A stretch of DNA of 64,000 bases, from contig NC_054083.1 in the NCBI RefSeq assembly GCF_017562075.2, positions 43,745,269 to 43,809,268 of the forward strand. The letters are read 5' to 3'. Positions 24,198 to 35,527 of this stretch are shown one piece after another. The notes beneath the pieces are model-generated. The model was not told where the DNA came from, made no database searches, and saw only the letters and a program-made list of their open reading frames with translations. The translations under genes and the position numbers were made by a program. The stretch is from Anopheles merus (lineage: Eukaryota > Arthropoda > Insecta > Diptera > Culicidae). Within the stretch, counting starts at the first letter, position 1, and each line of letters begins with the position of its first letter.

Positions 24198-24284
<87 letters not shown>
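24187..24284. repeat. (CA)n microsatellite, about 98 bp
   Basis: Forty-nine dinucleotide units with a single interruption (CTC at 24198-24200). It is the longest simple repeat in the window. A second CA run of about 13 units lies near 24571-24593. Confidence 0.95.
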
Positions 24285-24288
<4 letters not shown>

Positions 24289-24669
24289 GAGTGTTTTTAA
24301 ATTGATCTCCTATAGCCATCTCCTAGGGCTAGAAACCCCGCCGTTGTCTCTCAAACGTGTTTTACTGTCTACGGCAACAGCTCCAAGCATAGCTCCAAGC
24401 GCTCAAGTGTCTGTAGTGTCTGAAAGGGAGTGTACCAAGCATTGCCCCCCATGACTGTGTACACCCTTTCCCCTGTTTGCTGCATCCGAACGATCACCGA
24501 GCACCGTCTATAATTGCAACTCACAGAAGCAGCATATAGCAGGGGTCGGTGCTGTGGTGCTGTGGTTCAACACACACACACACACACACACACATACGCG
24601 CAAAAAAAGTCAAACAAATAGCGAGTTTTGTAAACTTGATCAAGTAAATGATTGCACTCGAGCGCGGCT

Positions 24670-24677
24670 TATAAATA
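24670..24677 (+). promoter_or_regulatory. TATA box of alternative PNP promoter
   Basis: TATAAATA in a GC-flanked context, 148 nt upstream of the alternative start codon at 24818. A start site 30-35 nt downstream would fall at about 24700-24704, in the sequence GATTGCACT. That would give a leader of about 115 nt. Confidence 0.5.
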
Positions 24678-24817
24678 TACGATCGCAGTTGGGAAAGTGA
24701 TTGCACTAAGCAGTAGATAATCGAACCGATCACACCAACAAGTGCGCGCGCATTAGCTCCCAATTGAATTCTCCCAAAAAGTGAAGAACTCAAAGAACTT
24801 CCTTCCTTCCGCACAGA

Positions 24818-24867
24818 ATGGCAGCCTTCAACGAAAGCAAGCAGAGCGGTGGCGGTTCGAGCAGAAT
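24818..24867 (+). CDS. PNP: Alternative first coding exon of PNP gene 1
   Basis: ATG at 24818 opens a 50-nt frame, MAAFNESKQSGGGSSR plus AT, ending at a strong donor (AT|GTAAGT). The two leftover bases join the first base of exon 2 (29284) to ATG, continuing into YTYDTLQEIATYL with no frame break. The resulting isoform has 301 residues, close to mammalian PNP (289), whereas the isoform from the 27.9-kb exon has 353. A TATA box lies 148 nt upstream. The pyrimidine stretch ending GCACAG right before the ATG could also be a splice acceptor, so an upstream untranslated exon is possible. Transcript evidence is needed to confirm use. Confidence 0.6.
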
Positions 24868-27800
24868 GTAAGTATCCGTGTACGAGAAAGTGGCAATGGG
24901 AGGGCTTCTGTCGCACGCTTCATAATCAATAACAACCAAGAGAAGCCCCAACTGCTTCTGTGGTGGGTGTCCACTGCTTCAGAGAGTGGTGAATGTGTCC
25001 ACCAACCCAAAAGTGTCAAGTGAACATGTTTTGATTGAAATCGTTGGGCGCTGGCAGTTGTTGTAATTACTGTCCAGAAAAGGGTGTCTTTCGAATCAAG
25101 GTTTCGAATGGAGTGTCCATTAAAGTGCCAACAGGAGGCCAAGGGCTTGCAAAAACACACACACACACACACAGTAGTGTGCAGTCCGACCAACTGTGAA
25201 CTGGCGCTGCATGGTGTGTTATCAATCATCCCTTGCAACCAAGCGCCCCGTTAGTGTCCCCCGACTGGCAACGCTGTCGAGCGCGAGTGATCGTGTGGTG
25301 CTTCGGCTTCGAATTGCAGCGCGCCCCGTTTCGATGGGCAATCATCATCGCCGTCCGCGGCCCAATCATGGTCATTTGTCGCGCTCGTCCGTTACTAGGT
25401 GTGTACTACTTGCCGCGCGGCGTGGTTGCGAAGTGCCATTGCCACACATCATCACTGCATTACGGGCGTCCAGCGACCAGCGCGGGGAAGATGCCGTTTG
25501 CACTCAATTGGTGCCTTGCGGATATTGCTTCCTGGAATGTGGATACTTTCCACAGCGGTCCACTCTCTCCCGTTGCTTGCCTTTAAGTGTGCCTGTGCGG
25601 TGCTTGTGTGGTGATCTTCCGTGTGGCAAAACAGTAAACAGAGCGTTGTAAACAAAACCATTCCCATCACCATTTCTTCTTCTTCGATCGCGGCCATTAT
25701 CGCGGCGGTTGTTTTGGCTCTGGAACAGTCTGGACATTCTTCTGCCTGGGGTGGAAAATGGCGCACTGCCGCCCGATGGGGGGGGGGGGAAGGACTGGAG
25801 GAAAGGACATGTTTTGACATGCACGGGATTATGCGTTATCAGTTTTTGGGTGCCCAAAAACGTGCCGCAAAGAAAGGGTTCTAGACGTGGCACTACAACC
25901 CATCTAGATGGTTCAACTTTCTTCAAGAGCATTTTTTTCCCCGCGCCTGTATTTGTTTGAGAAAGAGAGAGAGAGAGAGGGGCCTAAGCTCTCCAAAGAA
26001 AGCTTGGAAAACAGGCCCATTGATTGCATCATTTTGTTTGTTTGTCCCGATCAAGCTCGAACGATCGAGTGTGTTGGCGATCGTGTTTTGATTAGCGATC
26101 GTGTCGTGTTTTCACATTTGTGGCAGCATGATCACCCCCTGGAGCGTTAGGATCGATGTTTACCCGAGAGCAAGTCATACACCACTCGATCGATCGCTTC
26201 TTCGATAAGGGCCTTTAAAGGGATCAATCGATCAGTCATAACATTATGGGTCGAGCGCCAATTTAAACTCCTTTGCGATCTAATTCGCATATCCTTTTTG
26301 AAAGAGATGTTTCTCAGAAGTAACCGTAATTTCCTTAACCTTGACCCCTTTCCTGCACTGACTTGTGCAAGTACGGGTGAAGAGCAGGAGGAGAGCATCC
26401 GTCCGGTCAGCCGCGTCCTTATCAATGTGGGCTGCTCTCATGTTAAAAGTGTGTTGCTCGCGTGACGTCTGCATCCTTCTTCACAACAACAAAAACAAGC
26501 GTGTTGTTTTTGCTGCTGCTGCTGCTGCTGCTCACTACTAAGCTCTTTAACCAGGAAATTGTGCTAATCTTGTTGTTCTAGGAGCACAACAAAAAAAAAA
26601 CACTCAAACACAAACACACTCGAAGACACACACTGGTAGTGCGAGGAAAACAACCTAATTGTTAGCATTTTAACAAAAGATTTACTTAAAGTTGATGCTT
26701 TGCGATCGTTTCCGCGTGCCGGTCTGTGTGTGTGTGTAATTGTTGCAAAAATAAGGAAACAGCAAAAGGCGACCAGCGAGACAAAGGAATCACGCCGTAG
26801 AACTAGGAATGGGTGGCATTCTCCAACCAGCCGGCACCGCGGCCGGCTGCGACAGCAAAACAAAGTGTATTAAAATTCGCAACTATTAAATCGCGCGTTT
26901 TACACACACACATACACACACATATACACACCTGATGATGGTGAATGGTTTCCTTAAGCGTAGAAACTCGTTCAACCAGAGAGCCCGGGCTTAAACGCAG
27001 AGCCAAGCCTCCAGTTCGTGCCACATTTCCTGCCAAGCGCGTGCCACTGGCGAGCGCAAAAAAAAAACAGACAGAAATCAATGTCCATCCTTCGCTCCTA
27101 TGCTGCCTCAATTGTACCGTAAATGGTGCGTACGTATCGTCATCAATCGTAAACATGGAACTGGCCCACACCCCTAAAAGCTACCTGTTGTTGTTGTTGA
27201 TTTTGTGCTGCAGTCCATCTAAAGTGCAGCAGCTGCATACACCACCCCGCGGTTGTTCCCCAGATGATTGGGAAAAACAACAACATCCACCGCGCACCAC
27301 ACCATTACTTAAGAAAAGAGCGTCATCGTCTTTTCATAATTACCACCCCCCCCCCCCCGGCGCGTGACATGTCTTTCCCCTTGGCACCGTCTTTCCGCCC
27401 TGACGAACGAACCGAGCCTTTCTACCGTTGCAATCAGGCGCAAACATCTCTCTCGCTCTTTTCTCTGTCTCTCTCTTTCTCTCTCAAATGTACCATCCCC
27501 TCTACCACCTCGAGTTGCGGCACCCCATCATCATCATCACCATCACCGGGGGCCTAAGGTTTTATGCTATCGCTCGCCGCTGCGTACCGTCACTCACGAT
27601 CGAGGTGCGACAGTGTACGGTTCAAGTAACAGGAAGCACGCGAACACATCACCACACCCCCGGTTAAGACGACACCACACACACTCACTACCCGTCCTCC
27701 TACTGCGGCAGAAGTCCTTTTCGGTTTTTCGGCGTGTTTGAAAGTCGTTCAGTGGCGGCACGTGTGCGTCGGTGCTTTTCAAGGGTGCTGCGAATTAGCG

Positions 27801-27912
27801 AAGCAGTTCGGGCTCGAATTCTTCAAAAAACATCACGGACTATTGACACGGGGAAAAGTGATTTAATTTGCCGTTAGGTGCCACACAAACTCGGTTGGGA
27901 GGGCTTGGAAAG
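24868..27912 (+). other. Intron / promoter region between PNP alternative first exons
   Basis: No gene recognised. Holds several CA/GT runs, a (CTG)8 run near 26510-26531, and a cluster of CGATCG palindromes at 26062-26196. The last few hundred bases should contain the promoter of the second first exon. Confidence 0.5.
27749..27754 (+). promoter_or_regulatory. Candidate arthropod initiator of the main PNP transcript
   Basis: TCAGTG matches the arthropod initiator TCAGT, 164 nt upstream of the start codon at 27913. There is no TATA box about 30 nt upstream and no clear downstream promoter element, so the call rests on one short motif. Confidence 0.3.
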
Positions 27913-30228
27913 ATGAGCAAATTTAGCTACCTTCAAAACGGCAAAGCATCGACGAACGGTGCGCTACACGCGAACGGGCACCATCAGCAGCACCAGAACG
28001 GGCATTCGAATGGGGTGGCCCGGAATGGTGGTACTGCCACGGACACGCTGCCGGTAGCTTACCAGCAGAAGGCGGCCACGAGCGGCCCGTTCCATATGCC
28101 CCGCACCGAGCACGTTGGGTAAGTTTGGTTTGGTTTGGTTTCACGGCACGGCTGGGGCTTCTGGGAAACCGGAACCACCGGGAAAGATGAACCCGATATG
28201 GATCGGCGTGTATGTGTGTGTGTGTGTGTGTGTACGTGCGTTGGAAAACATGCAAGTGCAGTGGTAGCAGTCGGCGCCGTGGTAAAGGTGTTAGTAGCCC
28301 GTACCATCTCAGCAAACAGTGTTGCGAAGTGCGTCCAAATGTCTTATCGAAAGATGCCTGTGAACGAGACGCGGACGCGTAAAATTCAATTTGATTCTAC
28401 TCGAAAACAACCGCCACCATGTCGGTACTTAAGATCTGCAGATCCCGCATGTGACCTCTCGGGTCAGTTCCTCCACTCCTCATCGTTGCCCTTATCATGG
28501 CAACAGAGAGCGACAAAACAAACAAAAAAAAAAAACAGGCGATGCGACATTGGCAAAATACACGATCGCGGGGCTCCGAATTAATCGTCACCTCTTCTCC
28601 CCCTCTTCCCCCCCGTCCTCTGCCCCTTATCAGTGGTGCCATCGAGAAGGTTCGTGCTTGGAGGCGGAGGGAAAAACAACTAAAACGGGTCCAAACATCC
28701 AGCGCTTCACTAACTCCCATGTTTAAGGCATCACGATCGTCGTCATCGTCCGCGATCGGCGAAATCAAATCTTTCTGCTGTGTCTCCGCGTCGCCCCCTC
28801 GCCGCTTATTGTTGCCGATTGACTACAGGCGGAGCGAGCGGATGACGCCGATCGTGCCCCCGCGCAAACGATCAGCCCAGGGTCAGCAAGGGCACTCTCC
28901 GGCACTCTCGCTGGTTGGTGGCGTCGTCAGTACGGTTAGGAGGGGGAGAGAGAGAACGCTCCCACTGATAAGCGACGGGTGTTGCACAGTTTGTAGCTTG
29001 TTGACTTGTCCTGCCTACGGGCGAGCGAAGGCGCAGGTGATACACAGGAGGTGGTGCTGCTATTTGCGCCTGTTCACGCTGCTTTCTTCACGCTGCGCCG
29101 GGTGTGGGAAAGCGTTGCTCTCGCAGGCCACCACAAAGAGGATACTTCCAAGGCATTCACGTTTGAATAGGGTGCGCGTGGCAGTTCATTCAACAGCCTC
29201 GGGGTGGCAGCTTGACAATCTCAAAACCTTGAAATTAATGTGTCCTTTCTCTCTGCTTTGTTTTTTTTTCTCTACCACTTCAGGTACACGTACGACACGC
29301 TGCAGGAAATTGCCACCTATCTCCTGGAGCGCACCGAGCTACGCCCGAAGGTTGGCATCATCTGCGGGTCCGGCCTGGGCACGCTGGCCGAGCAGCTGAC
29401 CGATGTGGACAGCTTCGACTACGAGACGATCCCGCACTTTCCCGTCTCGACCGTGGCCGGCCATGTCGGACGGCTGGTGTTCGGGTACCTTGCCGGCGTG
29501 CCGGTCATGTGCATGCAGGGCCGCTTCCACCACTACGAAGGCTATCCGCTGGCAAAGGTAAGAAGCAGTGCATTAAAATCAACCAACACAAAACAATATC
29601 AAACTAAAATGTCTTTACCTTTTTCCTTCCCCCATCACGCGTGCAGTGCGCAATGCCGGTGCGTGTGATGCATCTGATCGGCTGCACACACCTGATCGCT
29701 ACGAATGCGGCCGGCGGCGCCAACCCCAAGTACCGGGTCGGCGACATCATGCTGATCAAGGATCACATCAATCTGATGGGCTTTGCCGGGAACAATCCGC
29801 TCCAGGGGCCGAACGATGAGCGGTTCGGGCCGCGGTTCTTCGGCATGGCCAACACGTACGATCCGAAGCTGAACCAGCAGGCGAAGGTGATCGCGCGCCA
29901 GATCGGCATCGAGAATGAGCTGCGCGAGGGCGTCTACACCTGTCTCGGTGGGCCGAACTTCGAGACGGTGGCCGAGGTGAAGATGCTGTCGATGCTCGGC
30001 GTGGACGCGATCGGCATGTCGACCGTGCACGAGATCATTACGGCCCGGCACTGCGGCATGACCTGCTTCGCCTTCAGCCTGATCACCAACATGTGCACGA
30101 TGAGCTATGAGGAGGAGGAGGAGCACTGCCACGACAGTATCGTCGGTGTGGGCAAGAACCGGGAGAAGACGCTCGGCGAGTTTGTCAGCCGCATCGTCAA
30201 GCACATCCACTACGAGGCGAAGAAGTAG
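27913..30228 (+). CDS. PNP: Purine nucleoside phosphorylase, gene 1
   Basis: Exons 27913-28118, 29284-29557 and 29647-30228 join in phase to 353 residues. The trimeric enzyme splits inosine and guanosine with phosphate into base and ribose 1-phosphate (purine salvage). The first exon encodes a 69-residue low-complexity leader rich in Asn, Gly and His that is absent from mammalian PNP. The catalytic body starts at YTYDTLQEIATYL. Key sites are visible: phosphate loop ICGSGLG, HFPVSTVAGH, MQGRFHHYEGY, purine-site TNAAGG, GPNFETVAE with the ribose/purine-site Glu, IGMSTVHE, and SLITN with the base-binding Asn. A second tandem copy follows 1.6 kb downstream. An AATAAA lies at 30563. The upstream frame from a TTG at 27868 is not used; the ATG at 27913 is the natural start. 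Confidence 0.96.
28119..29283 (+). other. Intron 1 of PNP gene 1
   Basis: Non-coding, 1165 nt, with a GT run near 28210-28231 and a C-rich tract near 28600. The long open frame that runs through its 3' half into exon 2 is out of frame with PNP and is not a gene. Confidence 0.7.
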
Positions 30229-30562
30229 GGTGGGGAGAAGCGAATTTTGATGGAAAGTTGAGGAAGCACCTGGTAAGGGTTGATCCCATAGCTCAGACCA
30301 AGCGCACCGATGCGCCACTTTTAATTAGGTAAAATCGACTATTTAGCTAGACATTAGGTAAGCGGTAAGCGTAATTGTAACCATTTAGTATAGATAGGTA
30401 TGATTTTTGTTAACAATCTTATAAGTGCTTTTTAGAGTGATTTAAACGACACAGCAAATCCTTTTACATTCGCGTGTGAATTGCAACAAGAAAAGAAAAA
30501 AACACATTCCTTTTATGTAAAAAAAAAAACAAACAACCAAAAAATCTGTGAAAAATGCTTAA

Positions 30563-30568
30563 AATAAA
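30563..30568 (+). terminator. Polyadenylation signal of PNP gene 1
   Basis: AATAAA 335 nt after the stop codon, followed by AT-rich and GT-containing sequence. Confidence 0.6.
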
Positions 30569-31791
30569 ACAATTTTAATTAAAATCGAACCCTGCACAGT
30601 GATTGTCCCTGGGCGGAAAGAATGAACATTTTGGCGACCTCTCGTGCTGTAGTTACAATCCGGCTTCGCACGCAATTGATACGCCCCGAGTGACGCTAAT
30701 TCAATTCCAGCGTGTCCCCAGCGTGACCCCTCGGGTGGGGTGTTTGGATGATTGGGGAAGGGACGGACGCTAAAACGGTATTCCCAAAATACGGTTTAAC
30801 ACCCGCCAAATCCAGCTGTAGCTCGCTAATGGTGGATGGAAATCATTGTTGGCAGAACCGCGCACTGACCTTTGCTGCGGCTGCTGCTGCTCGCTATGCT
30901 TTGATCGTACCACATTATCGTCGGAAGCAATTGGCCGTGATGATGCTATTAAATTAAGCCATTTACACAGGAGGAAAGTAAAGTCCCATAAATGCAGCAA
31001 GGGAATACGCCAGCAAAGGGTGGGACGCAGTCACTGCAAAGGAACTTATCAACGTGTTTATGGTGCATCGTTCTATAAGCAAGCTATAAAATATTGCCGA
31101 TGCTATAAATTAATTATAGCAATGCTAAGGGAAGAAATTTGAATTATTTGTTGATGGGACGTACATTGCAAGGTATTGTTATGAATAATTGAAGCGTAAT
31201 TTTAGAAACAAATGTTACCATCATCTCTGCGGTAGATTTAAAAAAAAAAACGAAACGGAAATTCCCAGTGAACAGTGTTTTTCAAAACCCTATTCTTGGC
31301 GCGAGAATGCGTGCCTCGTAAATTCGTTATCATTCGGAGCTGCGCCTCGCCTGTCTCGAAAAGCCATAACATACATTCCACGCGTCCACCAGAGCAATGT
31401 TGTAGAAACAAAGTCAGCGATTGTCATTCCGCATTGTCACCAACACTAGCGCACAGCGCGGAATCGGTTTGGGTCCACACACAGCCCCAGAGCGGTTGAC
31501 TTGCAGCTTCATTGTCATTAGCGGCCGGATCTCCACTGTCCGGTCACTTGCAGTCGAGCGGTCATCGCGAACGGGTTTGCTTTGGAAGACGCGGCGTGTG
31601 AACCGAGTGCGAGAGCGTGTTGTGATTTAAACGGTCTCTCCTCCACTGTTTGTGTATACAGTGAAGTGTATCATTGAGGGAAGATTGTAAATAAAATTGC
31701 CAAAACGTTAACTGAAAAGAGTGCCTGAGTGCCAAAACACCAAGAAAATTAATAGGACAAGTGTACAAATAAAACTAAAGCTTTTTTAAAG
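30569..31791. other. Spacer between the two PNP genes
   Basis: No coding sequence seen. The GC-richer part at about 31430-31640 is the likely promoter of the second PNP gene; a TGCAGTC motif at about 31549-31555 is a possible initiator. Confidence 0.45.
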
Positions 31792-34057
31792 ATGAATCGA
31801 ACGAATTTAAAAGAAGTTACCAATGGAGAGCAGCACACCACCAGCAGCACAAAGCCGTCAGCCAAACGGACCAATGGATTATACAATCCCGTGCAGGAAA
31901 ATGCAAGGTAAATTAAGTGTTGCACTACACCTTATCATTTTCTGTGCCCAGTGCCACCCTCTGTGTGTGTGTATGGGAAGCATATGCTGTTCTAGAAAAG
32001 ACAGCCAGAGTGCATTCCAGCTGCAGAAAACGGTCGTCACCACCAACGTCACAACAGCGACAAAGCAACGACACTCCACAGCTGACGTTAACGGTCTTGG
32101 TAACGGCCATATATGATTGATGGAAATGCGTGCTGTAACGGGTTAAATTATCTCACTGATTGAGAAAACCTACACACACAGTCAAACATCCATAACAAGC
32201 CGCCTTAGCTGGATTAGAAAAGATCGGTGCGGTAGGGCAAGGTCGAACCTCATTAACATAACATGATCAGAATCGACCAGAAGTAGCACCTTTCTCGTCT
32301 GGCGTGCTGGCGGTGCAGAGTGATTTAGATTAACGTGAACATGGTGGCGATAAATCGTTATCTAGCAATGGCAGGACGATAAGTCTTGTTTGATGCAATA
32401 TTCTTGCGATGAGCTTTTGTATCATCTCTGGCAAATGCTGTAAAACAGGAATCTATAAGTAGGAATGCTATCTATCCACACCAGAATGTACTCACCCCCG
32501 TTTTTTGTTGTAGCTGGTGGAGATCTCCATCTTTCCCCTGATTGTACGCAAAAACCGCCAAACGATTCGTGCGGGACGTGTCATTGTCGCAATTACAACA
32601 TTTACGATGCAATCGGGGGGGCTCAGCACTTATGTTCTATTTCTGTTTTCTCACCTCGCACGCCCTCCCTCTCTTTTTCGGTCTCGTCCTCTGTCCAGCT
32701 ATGGCAGCTACGAGATGGTGCAGGAAATCGCCACTTATCTGCTGGACCGCACGCGCATCCGTCCCCTGTGCGGTATCATCTGCGGCTCGGGGCTCGGCTG
32801 CCTGGCCGAACAGCTGACCGAGGTGGACTGCTTCGACTACGAGACGATCCCGCACTTTCCCGTCTCGACCGTGGCCGGCCATCTGGGACGGCTGGTGTTT
32901 GGCTATCTGGCCGGTGTGCCCGTGCTCTGCATGCAGGGACGCTTCCACTACTACGAGGGATACTCGCTGGCGAAGGTAAGATGGACGCCCGTGTTTGTAC
33001 ACATCGTTTGTACACAAAGGAGCAGCATAGCCTTTCGTTTCGGGGACAAAACATTGCTTATTGGCTTGTTGTGAATCGAATAGAATGCTAACTAACACGC
33101 GATTCCAGATGACGATAACAAAAAAAAAACTCCACACGAAACCACGAACAAATTATTGATTTCTATTATCATAAAAACAGGTCTATCTTCTTCGAAACTA
33201 CAAACGCCGCGGAAAACTACCTCTTTTCTACACCGCCAACAACTGTATGACAGTTGCGGAACAGAAAAAGGCCACAGTTGATGTGATTTCACAAGCGGTT
33301 TTTGTTGTTGTTTTTGTTCTGTCAAATCGACATTCAAAATGACAGTTACACAAAGGCGATTTAGTAATCATTTCGATTTCTTTTTTACATGTACTAGATC
33401 TTTGTAAATTTATTCCAATCATTCAAAAAACACTTATCCTCTCTTTCATCCCTTTGGTAGTGTTCCATGCCGGTGCGTGTGATGCGCCTGGTCGGCTGTA
33501 CGCACCTGATCGCTACGAATGCGGCCGGTGCCATCAACAGCAGCTACCGCGTCGGCGACATCATGCTCATCAAGGATCACGTCAATCTGATGGGCTTCGC
33601 TGGCAACTGTCCGCTGCTCGGCCCGAACGATGAGCGCTTCGGGCCACGGTTTCTCGGCATGGCCAAAGCGTACGAACCGGCCCTGCTGCAGGCGGCCAAA
33701 GAGGCGGCCACCCATGTGCCCGGGCTGCAGAGTGTGTTGCGCGAGGGTGTGTACTGTTGTGTCGGTGGTCCCAACTTTGAAACCGTGGCCGAAGGTCGGC
33801 TGATGGCGCTGCTGGGCGTGGACGCGATCGGCATGTCGACCGTGCACGAGATCATTACGGCCCGGCACTGCGGCATGACCTGCTTCGCCTTCAGCCTGAT
33901 CACCAACATGTGCACGATGAGCTACGAGGAAGAGGAGGAGCACTGCCACGAGACGTTCGTGGACGTTGGCCGGCAGCTGGAGCAACGTATCTGCGATCTG
34001 GTGACGCGGGTCGTCAGCACGCTTCCTGCAGTGGGCGCAAACGGACATAAAGAGTAG
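31792..34057 (+). CDS. Purine nucleoside phosphorylase, gene 2 (tandem paralogue)
   Basis: Exons 31792-31907, 32699-32975 and 33461-34057 join in phase to 329 residues, with introns at the same positions and phases as PNP gene 1. The catalytic core is the same: ICGSGLG, HFPVSTVAGH, MQGRFHYYEGY, GPNFETVAE, IGMSTVHE and SLITN. One change stands at the purine site, TNAAGA instead of TNAAGG. The N-terminal leader (MNRTNLKEVTNGEQHTTSST...) is unrelated to that of gene 1. Parts of exons 2 and 3 are identical to gene 1 at DNA level, including wobble positions. Probably a second phosphorylase with different expression or specificity. An AATAAA lies about 90 nt after the stop. Confidence 0.94.
31908..32698 (+). 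other. Intron 1 of PNP gene 2
   Basis: Non-coding; nothing recognisable beyond the splice sites (AG|GTAAAT donor; CTCTGTCCAG acceptor). Confidence 0.7.
32976..33460 (+). other. Intron 2 of PNP gene 2
   Basis: Non-coding, 485 nt, against only 89 nt for the matching intron of gene 1. AT-rich with homopolymers. Confidence 0.75.
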
Positions 34058-34149
34058 TGCACATCGCACTACAAAAGATCACGCATAGTGGCGTGACCTA
34101 CGTGACCACGTGGACAAATGCGGCGCATTAGAGAGTAATCACATCAAAC

Positions 34150-34155
34150 AATAAA
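34150..34155 (+). terminator. Polyadenylation signal of PNP gene 2
   Basis: AATAAA 93 nt after the stop codon with GT/T-rich sequence following. Confidence 0.65.
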
Positions 34156-35482
34156 TGTTTCACTTTGTTAACCCATTTAACTACCATCGTTTGTTTGTTT
34201 ATTGTTGCCGTTCTTTATATGTGTTGTTGTTTTGCTTTTCTGTTGTGTGGATGTTTTACGCTTTCAGTTATTTTATCATGTTTTTGTTATTTATATTAGC
34301 TTTTTCTTCGCTTTTCCAATTAGTTTATTATGTTCTTAGATTATTCGACGCTTTCTTTACGAGTAAATGTATCTTATGTACTTTTTCCTTTTTTTAACCT
34401 TTTCTTGTTTCCTTTTCAAACGCATAGTAATACTTGTAATGTTTTCATGTCTTGTCAACTTTATCGAGCGAATTGGTTGGAATGGTTCTTGTACTTCCCA
34501 ATCGCTTCAGCCACTTGCATCGATTGAGCAAAAACATTGTACTTGTACACTAATCATTTACTCTATCTCTATCTCATTTTCTCTGTTCTCCACTTTCAAT
34601 ATCTCATGTATAGCTGTGTCCAGTATGCGGTATAGTTTCGTTCATCGATTTGGTGCCAGTTCTGTTTAAGTAGAGGAAAGTGACTGTAGTTTCATAACTG
34701 TTGTTCCTATCAATGGCTTCGTTTACTCCAAAATCCAAAAAGTGCATGAACAAAAAAAATATCATTCACATTCTACAGGGGAAACTCAAAGTCCGTTTCA
34801 AAAGCGAGTTCCTTGTGGCGGACTTCTATGATTCGTCTTAACCATTTTTTGGGTTTCATGTTTTAGTTTTTTGACATTGAATTTCGGTTTTTTGTGGCTA
34901 AATATTTCCAACTTTTTCTTTCCTAGAGATAGCGTTATCATAGAATTGAGGTAAGAAAAAGGGGATAAAAGTGTTGTTTTATCTTAAAATTGTGTGTTGT
35001 TTTCTTTTTTTCTCAAAGAGATCTTCCTTTATGTTTCCCCGTGTGTTTCTGTGTGTATGTATGTTTGCTTAATTATTTCATTTCGTTTTATCATATGCTT
35101 CGATGGCAAAATCCATAAATTCACTTAATATCAAATGAGCAGTTTGTTTTATTTGGTTGCTGTTTGTAGATATTGGTTCTGGGGTATTAATTCCGTCTTT
35201 TCAGTGGTTCCTTCTTCCTCTTCTTTTTTTGGCGTTCATTTTTCGTTCATCATCAAACATACGGGAAAGATCGTCGTACACGTGATTAGTTAATGTGTGT
35301 TTATAGTTTGGAGCAAAACTTGGATCAAAAGATTTAATACAAAAATTGGACAATGTTGAGTTTGAGGGGACGAGGAGGTTCCTGGGACTACACTGGGTAT
35401 GTATATCATAATAGAGCTTGGTACTGGGGGTTGGTTTACCTGGTTTACTTTCCATTTACTTCACTATCCCTGTCTTTCGCAG

Positions 35483-35527
<45 letters not shown>

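Larger units (their letters stand above)
21062..24660. other. Intergenic region downstream of the FAM234-family gene
   Basis: No intact gene. Contains decayed reverse transcriptase sequence at about 21950-22530, a (CA)n array at 24187-24284 and a shorter one near 24571. The rest shows nothing recognisable. Confidence 0.5.

Noticed and set aside
24155..24454. Open frame with a His/Thr repeat
   Set aside because: Translation of the CA microsatellite, not a gene.
28497..29399. 300-residue open frame on the + strand
   Set aside because: Runs through an intron and continues into PNP exon 2 in the wrong frame; no recognisable domains.
29635..30318. 227-residue open frame on the minus strand, and a similar one of 207 residues at 33446-34069
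   Set aside because: Antisense shadows of PNP exon 3. Their similarity to each other simply follows from the PNP duplication.
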